From Paenibacillus sp. MMS20-IR301 (GTDB lineage: Bacteria; Bacillota; Bacilli; Paenibacillales; Paenibacillaceae): a DNA stretch of 64,000 bases. This document shows positions 50,998 to 60,488 of the stretch, in pieces. The notes under the pieces were generated by a model that saw only the letters and a list, made by a program, of their open reading frames with translations, ran no database searches and had not been told where the DNA came from. Positions within the stretch are counted from its first letter, which is position 1. Each line of letters starts with the position of its first letter. A program made the position numbers and the translations under genes. Location of the stretch: contig NZ_CP135275.1 in NCBI RefSeq assembly GCF_032302195.1, forward strand, positions 5,981,501 through 6,045,500, in the 5' to 3' direction.

Positions 50998-53247
50998 ATG
51001 AAAAACTTATTACTGGGAAGCAAAATCGGACTCGTTCTGTTATGCGCCGCCGTGATGTCGGCCTGCAGTACCAATGCGGCCACAAATACAGCAAGTAACA
51101 CGGCGGTAACAGCGGTCACGGCCGGCCAGAGCAGCACCTCTGCCTCTGTGCAGCTGGCAAGTGTGAAGCTTACGGATCTTATGAGCTTTGATGAAGAGGA
51201 TACGGCCACAGCCTGGTCGGAGGCGGATTCGACAGCAATTACATTGTCGGGTACCAGCGCTGCGGTTGATGGTTCAGGCGCAGCGGCTGCGGACGGTACG
51301 GTAACCATTACGGAGGCAGGCACTTATGTCCTCAGCGGCACGCTCAGCGATGGACAGGTAATCGTTGATGAGCAGGTAAAAGGAACCGTGCATCTGGTCC
51401 TGAACGGTGCACAGCTGAGTAACAGCGACAGCGCTCCTGTCTATATCAAGGAAGCGGGTAAGGTTGTCATCACTCTGCAGGAAGGTACAGAGAACAGTGT
51501 GACTGACGGAGCGGATTATGTATTTGCAGATGCAGCTACGGATGAGCCTAGCGCAGCGGTCTTCAGCAAAGCGGATCTGACCATCAACGGCACCGGCAAG
51601 CTCACGGTAACGGGCAATTACAATGACGGCATCACCAGCAAGGATGATCTGAAAATTATGTCCGGCACGATTGAAGTGAAGGCTGCGGATGATGGCATCG
51701 TCGGTAAAGACCTGATCGCAGTACAGGACGGTACAATTACGATTACGGCTGAGGGTGACGGCATTAAGTCAACCAATGACAAGGATGCGGATAAGGGCTT
51801 CATTGCAATTGCGGCAGGAACCTTCGACATTACGGCCGGCAATGACGGGATTCAGGCTGAGACCGCAGCTGTGATCGACGGCGGGACCTATACCATGGTA
51901 ACTGGCGGCGGGAATGTGAATGCGGAAGTGAAGACGGGCGATCAAGGCGGCATGGGTATGGGCGGCGGCTTCGGCCAGCGGCCGGATGCCGGAACCTTCC
52001 CTGAACAGGGAGAAGCGGGAGGCACTCCGCCTGCGATGGATGCAGCGCCAGCTGCTGCAGATCAGACCGCAGCTGCAGCGGCAGACACTGCCACCACTAC
52101 GGATACGGCTGCAACAGAAACTGAATCCACAAGCGCCAAAGGACTGAAAGCAGGCGGTGACCTCACCATAAACGGCGGAACCTTCACCATTGATGCTGCG
52201 GATGATGCGCTGCACAGTAACAGCAGTGTATCCATAACGGACGGGCAATTCGAGATGGCTACAGGCGATGATGGAATCCATGCCGATGCCCTGACCTCCA
52301 TATCCGGCGGAACAATCAATATTACTAAGAGCTATGAAGGCATTGAAGGAGCGGATATTACGATATCCGGCGGTGAGATCCACGTTGTGGCCTCTGACGA
52401 CGGTGTCAATGTCGCCGGCGGTAATGACAGTAATGCGAATGCCGGCGGAACCCAAGGACAGGATCAGTTCACCAGCACAGGCAGCAATATGCTGACGATC
52501 AGCGGCGGCTACCTGAGCGTAGATGCGGCAGGCGACGGTCTTGATTCCAACGGATCCGTTACGATGACCGGCGGGACGGCAATCGTTAACGGCCCTGAGA
52601 ATTCCGGCAACGGAGCGCTGGATTATGACGGAACCTTCAACATGACGGGCGGATATTTGGTAGCAGCAGGCGCATCCGGTATGGCCCAGGCTCCTGGGGA
52701 AGACTCCGGCCAGTATTCGGTAAGCATGCTCTTCTCAGACACACAGCAGGCTGGAACGATGGTTCATCTGGAGGACGCAGACGGAAATAATATTCTGACC
52801 TTCACTCCATCGAAGAGCTTCCAGTCGGTCGTTGTTAGCTCTCCTGAACTCAAAGACGGTTCGTACACCATCTATACCGGAGGCTCTTCTGCCGGAACAG
52901 CCAAAGACGGATTGTATACGGACGGCGAATACAGCGGAGGCACTAAGTATGTTACCTTCGACATCACCGGCAGTGTGACCTGGGTCAATGAATCGGGAGT
53001 AACCACAGGCGGAAGCAGCATGGGCGGTCCTGGCGGCGGAGGCGGCGGATTCGGCGGAGGCCGGGGTAACCGCGGTCAAGGCGGCGGCGGAACACCGCCG
53101 GCAGATGCCGGCACGACAAGACCAGCGGATGCAGGCACCACGAAGCCGGCAGACGCAGGCACTACGAAGCCAGCCGATGCAGGTACAACCAAGCCGGCGG
53201 ATGCGGGCACTACAGCTCCTGACGGCGCAGGCACAAGCACAAACTAA
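50998..53247 (+). CDS. Repeat-rich lipoprotein with carbohydrate-binding (DUF4353-like) domains
   Basis: Exported protein of 749 residues. A lipobox VMSAC places Cys23 as the lipid anchor. The body (about 100-600) is a chain of short repeats such as DGITSKDDLKIMSGTIEV, DDGIHADALTSISGGTI and DGVNVAGG that suggest a right-handed beta-helix of the DUF4353 type. The tail has a Gly-rich block and five TTKPADAG-type repeats, likely a wall-spanning linker. It is third in the VTC-DUF4956 operon, 27 bases on. In other genomes a CotH-like kinase often joins this set; none is here. Confidence 0.85.
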   Translation: MKNLLLGSKIGLVLLCAAVMSACSTNAATNTASNTAVTAVTAGQSSTSASVQLASVKLTDLMSFDEEDTATAWSEADSTAITLSGTSAAVDGSGAAAADGTVTITEAGTYVLSGTLSDGQVIVDEQVKGTVHLVLNGAQLSNSDSAPVYIKEAGKVVITLQEGTENSVTDGADYVFADAATDEPSAAVFSKADLTINGTGKLTVTGNYNDGITSKDDLKIMSGTIEVKAADDGIVGKDLIAVQDGTITITAEGDGIKSTNDKDADKGFIAIAAGTFDITAGNDGIQAETAAVIDGGTYTMVTGGGNVNAEVKTGDQGGMGMGGGFGQRPDAGTFPEQGEAGGTPPAMDAAPAAADQTAAAAADTATTTDTAATETESTSAKGLKAGGDLTINGGTFTIDAADDALHSNSSVSITDGQFEMATGDDGIHADALTSISGGTINITKSYEGIEGADITISGGEIHVVASDDGVNVAGGNDSNANAGGTQGQDQFTSTGSNMLTISGGYLSVDAAGDGLDSNGSVTMTGGTAIVNGPENSGNGALDYDGTFNMTGGYLVAAGASGMAQAPGEDSGQYSVSMLFSDTQQAGTMVHLEDADGNNILTFTPSKSFQSVVVSSPELKDGSYTIYTGGSSAGTAKDGLYTDGEYSGGTKYVTFDITGSVTWVNESGVTTGGSSMGGPGGGGGGFGGGRGNRGQGGGGTPPADAGTTRPADAGTTKPADAGTTKPADAGTTKPADAGTTAPDGAGTSTN

Positions 53248-53259
53248 GACGGATAATGA

Positions 53260-53298
53260 AACAGAGACGACCCGGATTAACGGATCGTCTCTGTTTTT
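53260..53298 (+). terminator. Terminator of the VTC operon
   Basis: AACAGAGACGA pairs perfectly with TCGTCTCTGTT around a 14-base loop and is followed by TTT. It sits 13 bases after the lipoprotein stop. Confidence 0.88.
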
Positions 53299-53330
53299 GC
53301 GTTCAGGAACATGGGCAGTCCAGCCTGCTC

Positions 53331-54245
53331 CTACATGAAGTCGAAGAAATAGCGGATCACATGAAAGAACACGGGTGCAGTATAGGTAAGGCTATCGATC
53401 CGGCTGAGGTAGCTTTTCTTAAGCGCGGCGAATTTATCATCATCACCGATCAGCAAATCACGCTTCAGCACAGATACAGTCAGGCTGCCGAAGAAGCCGC
53501 TGAGGCTGATCAGCATGCCGGAGAGATAACCGAAGGATGGATTCAGCGGCGTGAGGTAAGGATAGATCAGATAGGATACCGCTGTAGTTACAACGAATGC
53601 GCAGGCGAAGCCTTCCCAGGTTAAGTAGGGGTTTGAGGTAGTGACAATTTTGTGTTTGCCGAAATAGATCGAGGCCAGATAGTGAATGGCATCATTCAGC
53701 TGGGTCAGCACGACCAGGAAGAGGACCAGTCCGGCCCCGTACTGCGGCGTAGCGAACTGGAAGTATGCCAGATGGCTCAGCCCGAAGACCATCAGCATCA
53801 GTCCCCACTGGGTAGCGCTGACACTGCGCAGGAAGCCGAGCGTTCCCTTGTTGATCAGCCTTGGCAGCGGGAGCAGCAGGAACACATAGACCGGAATGAA
53901 GACGATGAACATCCCGTACCACTCGATATAGACCCAGTAGAATTGCAGGGGAATAGACAGGTATGCCCACAGGAACAGCCTGCGGTCCGCTTTCCGGGTC
54001 CGGATCATCGAGAAATACTCCTTCAGGGCAAAGAAGCTCAGCACCATCAGCGACAGCAGGGAGACAACAGCGCCGGACACGGTAGCCAGGCAGAAGATGA
54101 ACAGCATGCCCCACCAGGTTTTGATCCGGAAGCCGATACCGGTATAATCCTTGTCCTTCTGCAGTCGGCTGACTACAATATACAATAAATGAATAACAGA
54201 TAACGCTGCAAAAATCAGAATAAACGTATGTAGCGAACGGTCCAT
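53331..54245 (-). CDS. Phosphatidate cytidylyltransferase (CdsA-like)
   Basis: Integral membrane protein of 304 residues with about eight hydrophobic segments. The CDP-diglyceride synthase signature is seen near the C-terminus: SVLKRDLLIGDDDKFAALKK followed by YLSRIDSLTYTAP, corresponding to S-x-x-K-R-x4-K-D...DR-x-D. It would make CDP-diacylglycerol from phosphatidate and CTP. The housekeeping cdsA normally lies with uppS and dxr, so this may be a second, YnbB-like copy. The binding site before the ATG is weak (GGTGA). Confidence 0.83.
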   Translation of the reverse strand: MDRSLHTFILIFAALSVIHLLYIVVSRLQKDKDYTGIGFRIKTWWGMLFIFCLATVSGAVVSLLSLMVLSFFALKEYFSMIRTRKADRRLFLWAYLSIPLQFYWVYIEWYGMFIVFIPVYVFLLLPLPRLINKGTLGFLRSVSATQWGLMLMVFGLSHLAYFQFATPQYGAGLVLFLVVLTQLNDAIHYLASIYFGKHKIVTTSNPYLTWEGFACAFVVTTAVSYLIYPYLTPLNPSFGYLSGMLISLSGFFGSLTVSVLKRDLLIGDDDKFAALKKSYLSRIDSLTYTAPVFFHVIRYFFDFM

Positions 54246-54364
54246 CAGGAATCACCAACTTATCTCGGGGTAGAATTCTATTACAGGAATTTTATGTTAG
54301 AATAAACGGAGTGTCCAGCTTATTATGAAGTAAATCAACTGACTTGATAAGGGGAAAATTGCAA

Positions 54365-54910
54365 ATGTCAGCAGAACACTCCGTCTATATCCTGCTCACC
54401 AATACAGGCACCCTCTTCACAAGGCTGATTCAGGGCTATACCAAGGCTCCGTATAACCATGCCTCTATCTCGTTCAACCGGGAGCTGTCGGAGCTGTACA
54501 GCTTCGGGCGAAAGCATCCGGCTAATCCGCTGAACGGCGGGTTCGTGCGGGAGGATATCCATACCGGCACCTACAGTAAATATCCCGGTACCACCTGTGT
54601 CATTTATGAGCTGAAGGTTACGGTCCGTGAGGTGGAGAAAATGAAGCGGGTGCTGCAGGTCTTCATCCGCAGCCGCCAGAAGTATCTCTACAATATCCTC
54701 GGCGTCATCGGCATTGCGCTGAAAGAGCCGGTGGAATTCAGCAATTCTTATTTCTGCTCGCAGTTTGTTGCTGAGATTCTGGAGCGTTCGGGCATCAGGC
54801 TATGGAACAAGCTTCCGGCGCTTGTTACACCGGATGACTTCCGCCAAAGTGAACGCCTGCAGCTTATATATTACGGCAAGTTAAGTGACTACACCCCTTC
54901 GGAGAAATAA
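54365..54910 (+). CDS. YiiX/NlpC-P60-like permuted papain-fold protein
   Basis: Protein of 181 residues with the circularly permuted papain arrangement: His in PYNHASISF near residue 35 and the nucleophile Cys in SYFCSQFVAEIL near 138. Such proteins hydrolyse or acylate peptides or lipids. There is no signal peptide, so it seems cytoplasmic. AAGGGG lies 9 bases before the ATG at 54365. It is divergent from the cdsA-like gene; a link to lipids is possible but not proven. Confidence 0.8.
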   Translation: MSAEHSVYILLTNTGTLFTRLIQGYTKAPYNHASISFNRELSELYSFGRKHPANPLNGGFVREDIHTGTYSKYPGTTCVIYELKVTVREVEKMKRVLQVFIRSRQKYLYNILGVIGIALKEPVEFSNSYFCSQFVAEILERSGIRLWNKLPALVTPDDFRQSERLQLIYYGKLSDYTPSEK

Positions 54911-55015
54911 GAATTGCATCCCGGCCGGGGCGGAGAACTTTATCTTTAGAAGAATTTTACCTGATTTATAATGCCCGGATTATGATATTTTCAGCAGGAG
55001 AGGAGAGTGGGAAGT

Positions 55016-55492
55016 ATGGTTCATGCCAAGGATGTGCTGGCTAATCAGCTGCTGGCAAACGCGAATGATCCCAGCTGGCATCTTCCGTTCCTGCAGGCCG
55101 TAGAATCGGTTACGGAGGAGGAGGCTTTCTGGAAACCGGGAGCGGGACTGAGCAGCATTGCTGAGCTTACTCAGCACTTGCTCTACTGGAATAAGACCTG
55201 GCAGACCAGGTACCGTGCGGGGCAGGTCGATGCCGTGCCCCCAATCGGCGATAATAACCGCAGCTTTGAGCTTCCTGCCGGTATCGCCTTCAGTGATCTG
55301 CGTGCGGAGCTGCTGCAGACGTTATTGCAATGGCAATCCCTGCTGGAGGTGCAGGCGCTGGAGCAGCAAGTGAACGGCTTCCCGGAGCCGGCTGCGTGGT
55401 GGGAGATCGTCAGCAACGCGGCTACGCATAATGCCTATCATATCGGACAGATGGTGCTGCTGCACAAGCTGTACCGTTCGGAGCGGAGTTAA
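55016..55492 (+). CDS. DinB-family four-helix protein
   Basis: Protein of 158 residues with the DinB/YfiT four-helix bundle and a likely metal triad: His in ELTQHLLYWNKTW and two in ATHNAYHIGQMVLL. Members include bacillithiol transferases and many of unknown activity. GGAGAG lies 8 bases before the ATG at 55016. A strong terminator follows 70 bases after the stop. Confidence 0.85.
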   Translation: MVHAKDVLANQLLANANDPSWHLPFLQAVESVTEEEAFWKPGAGLSSIAELTQHLLYWNKTWQTRYRAGQVDAVPPIGDNNRSFELPAGIAFSDLRAELLQTLLQWQSLLEVQALEQQVNGFPEPAAWWEIVSNAATHNAYHIGQMVLLHKLYRSERS

Positions 55493-55565
55493 GGAAGCAG
55501 TTAAGCCTGACGTCCTATGTTTCTGCCGCAATCATGAATTATCATAAACTGCAGTTAGTGTCGAA

Positions 55566-55612
55566 GGGGTGTTCAGGAAGCCGTGTCATGGCTTCCTGAA
55601 CACCCCTCTTTG
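55566..55612 (+). terminator. Strong terminator after the DinB-family gene
   Basis: A perfect 17-bp stem (GGGGTGTTCAGGAAGCC and complement) with a 7-base loop and the tail TCTTTG. Confidence 0.85.
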
Positions 55613-55738
55613 CCCTGGAAGGGGGTAGAGATAGGAGCAGAGAACTACTTGTGCAAAAAGCCTTGTTCCAAGATAAACAGGAGTATGTGCTATGCTTGGA
55701 ATAGGGTCGAAAGAAGGGAAAAGAGAGGGATTTCAATC

Positions 55739-56614
55739 ATGATTGCTAATATCATCAGAGCGCTGGAAATAAGATATGGCTGCTGCCTGGAACGGCTTAC
55801 AGGAGGATATACGAATATCACCTACCTTATGACAGGAACGGAGCCGCAGCTTGTGGCGAAAGTATCCAATCTGTCCAATGAGGATACGCTCAATGAGATT
55901 AATGTGATGAAGCTGCTGCAAGGCAGCTGCGATACACCGGTAGTGCATGATGTATCCTTGCTGGAAGGGATGCGGGTCATAGTGATGGACTGTATGCGGG
56001 GCGTGAATGCACAGTCTGTACTGGATGCGGGAGATTGGACAAGGGCAGACTGGATCTACCGCAATATGGGTCAGCTGCTGGCTGCCCAGATTCATTCACG
56101 GCCGTATGTGCAGCAGGCATCAGGAATACGGGTCAGCAACAGGCCCGGGCTTGCGCCAATGATCAGGAAGTTAGAGTTCGTACCGGAATCTCTGGGCAGG
56201 CAATCAGTCCAGCTTCTTTCTGCTGCCGGAGACCCGGAGCAGCCCTGGGTTCTGACGCATGGCGATTACGGGGTACATAATCTGCTCTACGAGCCGGAGT
56301 CTGCGCTGCATGTACTGGATTGGGAATGGGCGGAATGGGGGAATCCGCTCAATGATGTGGCCTGGGTCTGCTGGTTCACGAAGCTGCACTATCCCGTACG
56401 GGCGGCAGAGCTGAATGCAGCATTCATGGAAGGCTACCTGTCAGTTCATCCGCTGTCCTTCTCACCGCAGCAGCTAAAGGCAGCCAGCCTCTATAAGGTA
56501 TGGAATGTGCTGCACCGGCTGCGGATTGCTCCCAAAGAGGTGCAGCGTGAATGGGTGCGGCGGCTGGAATGGACGCTGCATGAGGATTTCACCGAGCTGC
56601 ATGGTGTAATGTAA
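55739..56614 (+). CDS. APH-family phosphotransferase
   Basis: Kinase-like protein of 291 residues. Residues visible: GGYTNITYLM nucleotide loop, AKVSNLS lysine, catalytic loop LTHGDYGVHNLLY and the metal-binding HVLDWEWAEWGNP. Unlike the truncated relative at 26001, it has a full C-terminal helical lobe. The substrate may be an aminoglycoside, choline or other small molecule. AAGAGAGGG precedes the ATG. An imperfect dyad (TTCCAAG at 55666, CTTGGAA at 55695) lies in the promoter region. Confidence 0.85.
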   Translation: MIANIIRALEIRYGCCLERLTGGYTNITYLMTGTEPQLVAKVSNLSNEDTLNEINVMKLLQGSCDTPVVHDVSLLEGMRVIVMDCMRGVNAQSVLDAGDWTRADWIYRNMGQLLAAQIHSRPYVQQASGIRVSNRPGLAPMIRKLEFVPESLGRQSVQLLSAAGDPEQPWVLTHGDYGVHNLLYEPESALHVLDWEWAEWGNPLNDVAWVCWFTKLHYPVRAAELNAAFMEGYLSVHPLSFSPQQLKAASLYKVWNVLHRLRIAPKEVQREWVRRLEWTLHEDFTELHGVM

Positions 56615-56653
56615 ATACGGTCCGGGGAATAAGCAGGCCAGCGCCTGCACAGA

Positions 56654-57541
56654 TCACTGTTCCGGAACAACAACCTCGATATGACGCGGAATTGTACTTA
56701 ATGTGATTGGCAGCGGAGGCCCTTCTTCACCGTCGACATTGGTTTTCACCGGATCGGCAGAGCTAACGGAGACCTGTCTGGCAGTGAAATAAATAACATC
56801 CTTATGATTCCGCAGATTGCCGAGTAAGAGCGAAATGCTGACGGTTACACTGTTCAGCAGATGGAGATCTTTAATGATGAAGCAGTGGAGCAGCCCGTCG
56901 TCAACGGCGGCGCCCGGTGCCAGCTTCTCGAATCCGCCTACCGAGTTCGTAAGCGCGGCGAGAAAAAGCGGGGAGGAGCCTTCCCAGGTCTCCCCGTCAT
57001 ACGTGATGCGCAGCGGATGAACATGGTTGCCGGTCAGCTCCTTGATTCCCTCCTTCAGGTAAGCGAGGAAACCGAGCCGCGTCTTGTCCTCGGAGGTAAC
57101 TGAAGAGAGTGAGCCGGCCAGTGAACCGGCAGCTACTACATTGACAAACAGCCGGTCATTCAGCCGGCCCATATCGACACGCTGCACACGGGAGGAAGAC
57201 AGCGTACGGACAGCATCCGCAGGGTTCAGCGGAATCTGCAGGGCCCGGGCGAAATCGTTGACCGTTCCCATTGGTACAACCGCAAGCTTCGGCCGGCACT
57301 CCTGATCGGCGAGGCCGTTCATGGTCTCGTGCAGGGTGCCGTCCCCGCCGACGGCAACTACCAGGTCATAGCCTTCCCGGCAAGCCAGCCGGCAGAAGGC
57401 TGTAGCATCGCCTTCGGCAGCCGTCTCCCGGGTGGTAACCTGATAGCCCGCACTATGCAGGGCTGTTTCTGCTGCCTCTATATAATCCCGCGCTTCGGCT
57501 CTGCCGGACGAGGGGTTCATGATAATCATAGCCTGCCGCAT
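56654..57541 (-). CDS. Diacylglycerol kinase-like lipid kinase (YegS/DgkB family)
   Basis: Protein of 295 residues of the diacylglycerol kinase catalytic family: IIMNPSSGR at the start, the nucleotide loop VVAVGGDGTLHETMNGL, and PMGTVNDFARAL, all hallmarks. The C-terminal beta-sandwich includes GFEKLAPGAAVDDGLL and the closing NVDGE. It phosphorylates diacylglycerol or a related lipid. GAGAGGAG precedes the ATG. It converges with the phosphotransferase gene. Confidence 0.93.
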   Translation of the reverse strand: MRQAMIIMNPSSGRAEARDYIEAAETALHSAGYQVTTRETAAEGDATAFCRLACREGYDLVVAVGGDGTLHETMNGLADQECRPKLAVVPMGTVNDFARALQIPLNPADAVRTLSSSRVQRVDMGRLNDRLFVNVVAAGSLAGSLSSVTSEDKTRLGFLAYLKEGIKELTGNHVHPLRITYDGETWEGSSPLFLAALTNSVGGFEKLAPGAAVDDGLLHCFIIKDLHLLNSVTVSISLLLGNLRNHKDVIYFTARQVSVSSADPVKTNVDGEEGPPLPITLSTIPRHIEVVVPEQ

Positions 57542-57574
57542 ACAATGCTCCTCTCAGTATAGCTGGATTACTAT

Positions 57575-58531
57575 CTATCTGCCTTCACTCCGCCGGTGAT
57601 AGGATTCAGCGTATGCTGCGCTGCGGAAGCTCAGAATCGGGTCGTCGGATAGCAGGATCCCCGGCGCAACTGCCGCAGGGTCCATGACCAGCTCCGGCGG
57701 CTGCGGAATAATCTCCGAAATATGCAGCCGCCCGAGATCGATTCTCTGCCGGTCCTCCGGCCAGGTGCGGGTCGGATCATCGGTCGGATCCCCTTCTTCA
57801 CCGAGGACAGCCGCCAGCTGGAAGATGGCCGCCTCATCCTTGAACCGCAGCTCCAGCTCATCCTCCAGATAGTTATCCGGCTGCTGTGCCGCAGCCTCAG
57901 CCGATAACGTGCGCACTCCCGTTTCAGGCACCCACTCGAACTTCACCGGACGGACCCTTCCTGCCGAATCCTCCAGAAGATAGACATGAATGCAGTAATA
58001 ATGGCTCTCGGCGTAGCTTGCGGGCGGCTTCAGCTGCTTCACGGCGAGCAGGCTGGACTTGCTTTCGCTGAAATGGGTCATAATCTCCTTGATCATCCCG
58101 AGCGTTCCGAGGGTGCCTGCCTGCGCGCGGTGTAATGTGCGGATAATATCCAGAAAGGATTCAGGCGTGCGGGCAAAAAACACAGGGACCGTCGCCCCAA
58201 CCAGATTGGTCACTCCGCCGCCAGGCAGCTGGAACTGGACGGCCATTCCTTTGGCCGGAGAGAGAAGGTCGGCAAGTGCCGGGTCGGTGGAGCTGCCGGA
58301 GAACCGGACCACGGCGTTCACCTGCTGCTCCTGCAGATGGGCAGCAGTGGTGAGCCCCGCGCCCAGGCCGCTCGGCCGGAAGAAACCCCGGCAACAGATT
58401 CCCTTCGCATGGGCACGGCGGTAGCCGGGGTGGACGCCGGACAGGTCTTCAATGGCATCTATAGTTTCGTCCGCAAGTTCTGAGTACTCAGCACTTGCTG
58501 TGGAAGGCTGGCCCGGATCGGATGGCTTCAT
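57575..58531 (-). CDS. Catalase-related (SrpA-type) haem protein
   Basis: Protein of 318 residues with the catalase core in reduced form: distal His in GYRRAHAKGICCRGFF, VRFSGSSTDPALAD, FFARTPESFLDI, DPTRTWPEDR, and the proximal haem Tyr in SFRSAAYAESYHRR. This is the SrpA/minimal catalase family, about 300 residues with no C-terminal flavodoxin. Such proteins may be peroxidases rather than true catalases. AAGGAGTGAG precedes the ATG at 58531; a GTG four codons earlier overlaps that site. Confidence 0.87.
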   Translation of the reverse strand: MKPSDPGQPSTASAEYSELADETIDAIEDLSGVHPGYRRAHAKGICCRGFFRPSGLGAGLTTAAHLQEQQVNAVVRFSGSSTDPALADLLSPAKGMAVQFQLPGGGVTNLVGATVPVFFARTPESFLDIIRTLHRAQAGTLGTLGMIKEIMTHFSESKSSLLAVKQLKPPASYAESHYYCIHVYLLEDSAGRVRPVKFEWVPETGVRTLSAEAAAQQPDNYLEDELELRFKDEAAIFQLAAVLGEEGDPTDDPTRTWPEDRQRIDLGRLHISEIIPQPPELVMDPAAVAPGILLSDDPILSFRSAAYAESYHRRSEGR

Positions 58532-58602
58532 GCCTGCACTCACTCCTTATAGGATATTCTGTACCGGACAGGCTACATTACCATTATTACCACTGCCGCT
58601 TT

Positions 58603-58878
58603 TTACTTAAACTGCTTCTCGTAGATATCTACTTCATTATTGTGGTTATCGATGGCGCTTCTGACCCGGACACAGCCATTCTGCGTCCAGAAGGCTGCAC
58701 CGGCAGTATTCTCCAGCTGAACAGCCAGCCGGACTGCGGCCAGGCCCTGCTGTATGAACATTCTTACCAGCTCATGAAAGGCAGCCGTACCAATACCCCG
58801 GCGGTTATACTGCTGGTGAATGACCAGGAGACCGATCCAGGGGAGATGCTCCGGTTTAAAATAATCATGGATAACCAC
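58603..58878 (-). pseudogene. GNAT acetyltransferase remnant (N-terminus missing)
   Basis: Open frame of 91 residues matching only the C-terminal half of a GNAT: LLVIHQQYNRRGIGTAAFHE (acetyl-CoA loop) and AVQLENTAGAAFWTQNGC. The first 50-70 residues of the fold are absent; upstream the frame runs into AT-rich DNA and a stop within about 30 bases. No ribosome binding site precedes the ATG. Most likely a decayed gene. Confidence 0.65.
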
Positions 58879-59005
58879 CAGCTTTATAATTAAATGATAA
58901 TCTAATTAGATATTAATTTAATTATCGCCCGTTATCAAGCTATATGTTAAAATTAAGCAGGATCATCCCCAAATTAGTGCGAAGCAGAAATGGAGACATG
59001 AACTA

Positions 59006-59347
59006 ATGAATGAATTGCCGAATTGCCCGCAGTGCAGCTCCCCGTACACTTATGAGGACGGAGCGCTTCTGGTCTGCCCGGAGTGCGGACATGAGTGGTC
59101 CCTGGACTCAGAACAGGGAAGCAGTGAGGAGCAGAAGGTAGTTAAGGATTCAAACGGCAATATTCTGGCCGATGGTGATACTGTGACCGTAATTAAAGAC
59201 CTGAAGGTTAAGGGCAGCTCGTCCGTTCTGAAGATAGGGACCAAGGTGAAGAATATCCGGCTGGTAGAAGGCGATCATGATATCGACTGCAAAATCGACG
59301 GGTTCGGCGCAATGAAGCTGAAGTCGGAATTCGTCCGCAAGGCATAG
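59006..59347 (+). CDS. yjdM: YjdM/PhnA-type zinc-ribbon protein
   Basis: Protein of 113 residues: a zinc ribbon with Cys pairs in CPQCSSPY and CPECGHEW at the start, then the PhnA domain with [25 protein letters not shown] and the final [21 protein letters not shown]. The family was named for phosphonate utilisation, but its role is unknown and it is not phosphonoacetate hydrolase. Full length. GGAG lies 10 bases before the ATG. Confidence 0.95.
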   Translation: MNELPNCPQCSSPYTYEDGALLVCPECGHEWSLDSEQGSSEEQKVVKDSNGNILADGDTVTVIKDLKVKGSSSVLKIGTKVKNIRLVEGDHDIDCKIDGFGAMKLKSEFVRKA

Positions 59348-59354
59348 AACAAAT

Positions 59355-59400
59355 ATAGGACCGGAAATAGCCGCCTGCTGGCAGCTGCTTCCGGTCCTAT
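59355..59400 (+). terminator. Hairpin after yjdM; rest of gap without features
   Basis: ATAGGACCGGAA pairs perfectly with TTCCGGTCCTAT around a 22-base loop; the tail is not T-rich, so termination is uncertain. From 59401 to 59651 I see no gene, repeat or clear promoter. Confidence 0.5.
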
Positions 59401-59651
59401 TGATTATCCGGCGCTGTCAGGAGCAGAAAGAAAAGCACAGGGCAGCCTCTGCTTTTTTCGGATGCATCTGAACATTCAATACGCTGGCACCGATATAACA
59501 AATAATGAGCAGTATTTTATAGAATATGAAGCAGCATTCATCAGGAATTTTGCCGGGGAACAACCGGAGAAATCACATAATACTTGCTTGATCTTTGCTG
59601 GTCTGCACCTCAGAATGGAAGAATCGTGATGAATAAAGGGAGCAGTTGAAG

Positions 59652-60449
59652 ATGAATAATGTGCTTGCAAGAAACAAGGTAAGAATAATTGGAAAAGGGG
59701 AGCAGACCCTCGTATTTGCCCATGGATTCGGATGTGACCAGAGCATGTGGCAATATATTACCCCGGCCTTTGAGAACAACTACCGGCTGGTGCTGTTTGA
59801 TTATGTCGGCTCAGGCAATTCGGATTTGTCGGCTTACAGCAAAGAGAAGTACGGTGACTTTGGCGGATACGTGCAGGATGCACTCGATGTGATGGAAGCG
59901 CTGCAGCTAAGGGATGTCATCTTTATCGGCCACTCCGTCAGCTCAATGATTGGAATGCATGCAGCGATTGAACGGCCGGAATTATTCGCCAAATTGATTA
60001 TGATCGGGCCTTCCGCGTGTTACCTGAATGACAGCGAGGGCTATAACGGCGGATTTGAGCGGAGTGATGTGGCTGAGCTGCTGGAAATGATGGAGATGAA
60101 CTTTGCCGGCTGGGCAAGCTTTATGGCACCGCTGGCGATGAAAAATCCGGAGCTTCCGGAGCTGACGAAGGATCTGGAGCGCACCTTTATTGCGGGGGAT
60201 CCTGTGATCGCGAGAGAGTTCGCAGAGGTTACCTTCCTGTCGGACCACCGGGCAGAGCTGTCCAAATCGACATTGCCCACTCTTATTATGCAGTGCTCGG
60301 ATGACAGCATTGTTCCGCTTGAAGCAGGAGAATATCTGCATAAACACTTAAGCAACAGCACCTTCCGCCAGCTGGAGGCCAAGGGCCATTATCCCCATAT
60401 CAGTCACCCGGAAGAGACAATTACGCTGATTAGAGAATTTCTGCAATAG
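59652..60449 (+). CDS. rsbQ: RsbQ-type alpha/beta hydrolase
   Basis: Protein of 265 residues, close in wording and length to B. subtilis RsbQ (269). The triad is Ser95 (IGHSVSSMIG), Asp218 (SDDSIVP) and His246 (KGHYPH), each one residue from the RsbQ positions. In B. subtilis RsbQ acts with the PAS phosphatase RsbP to report energy stress, probably by processing a small hydrophobic signal; plant KAI2/D14 receptors are homologous. AAAGGGAG lies 9 bases before the ATG at 59652. The next gene, 39 bases on, encodes a PAS-GGDEF protein, not a phosphatase. Confidence 0.92.
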   Translation: MNNVLARNKVRIIGKGEQTLVFAHGFGCDQSMWQYITPAFENNYRLVLFDYVGSGNSDLSAYSKEKYGDFGGYVQDALDVMEALQLRDVIFIGHSVSSMIGMHAAIERPELFAKLIMIGPSACYLNDSEGYNGGFERSDVAELLEMMEMNFAGWASFMAPLAMKNPELPELTKDLERTFIAGDPVIAREFAEVTFLSDHRAELSKSTLPTLIMQCSDDSIVPLEAGEYLHKHLSNSTFRQLEAKGHYPHISHPEETITLIREFLQ

Positions 60450-60488
60450 ATTTGCCGCAATTGCGCACTATGGAGAGGGTACGGGATT

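Noticed and set aside
55660..55705. MerR-type operator (TTCCAAG and CTTGGAA)
   Set aside because: The dyad is real but no suitable -35/-10 with long spacer could be fitted and no MerR gene is near; left as a remark only.
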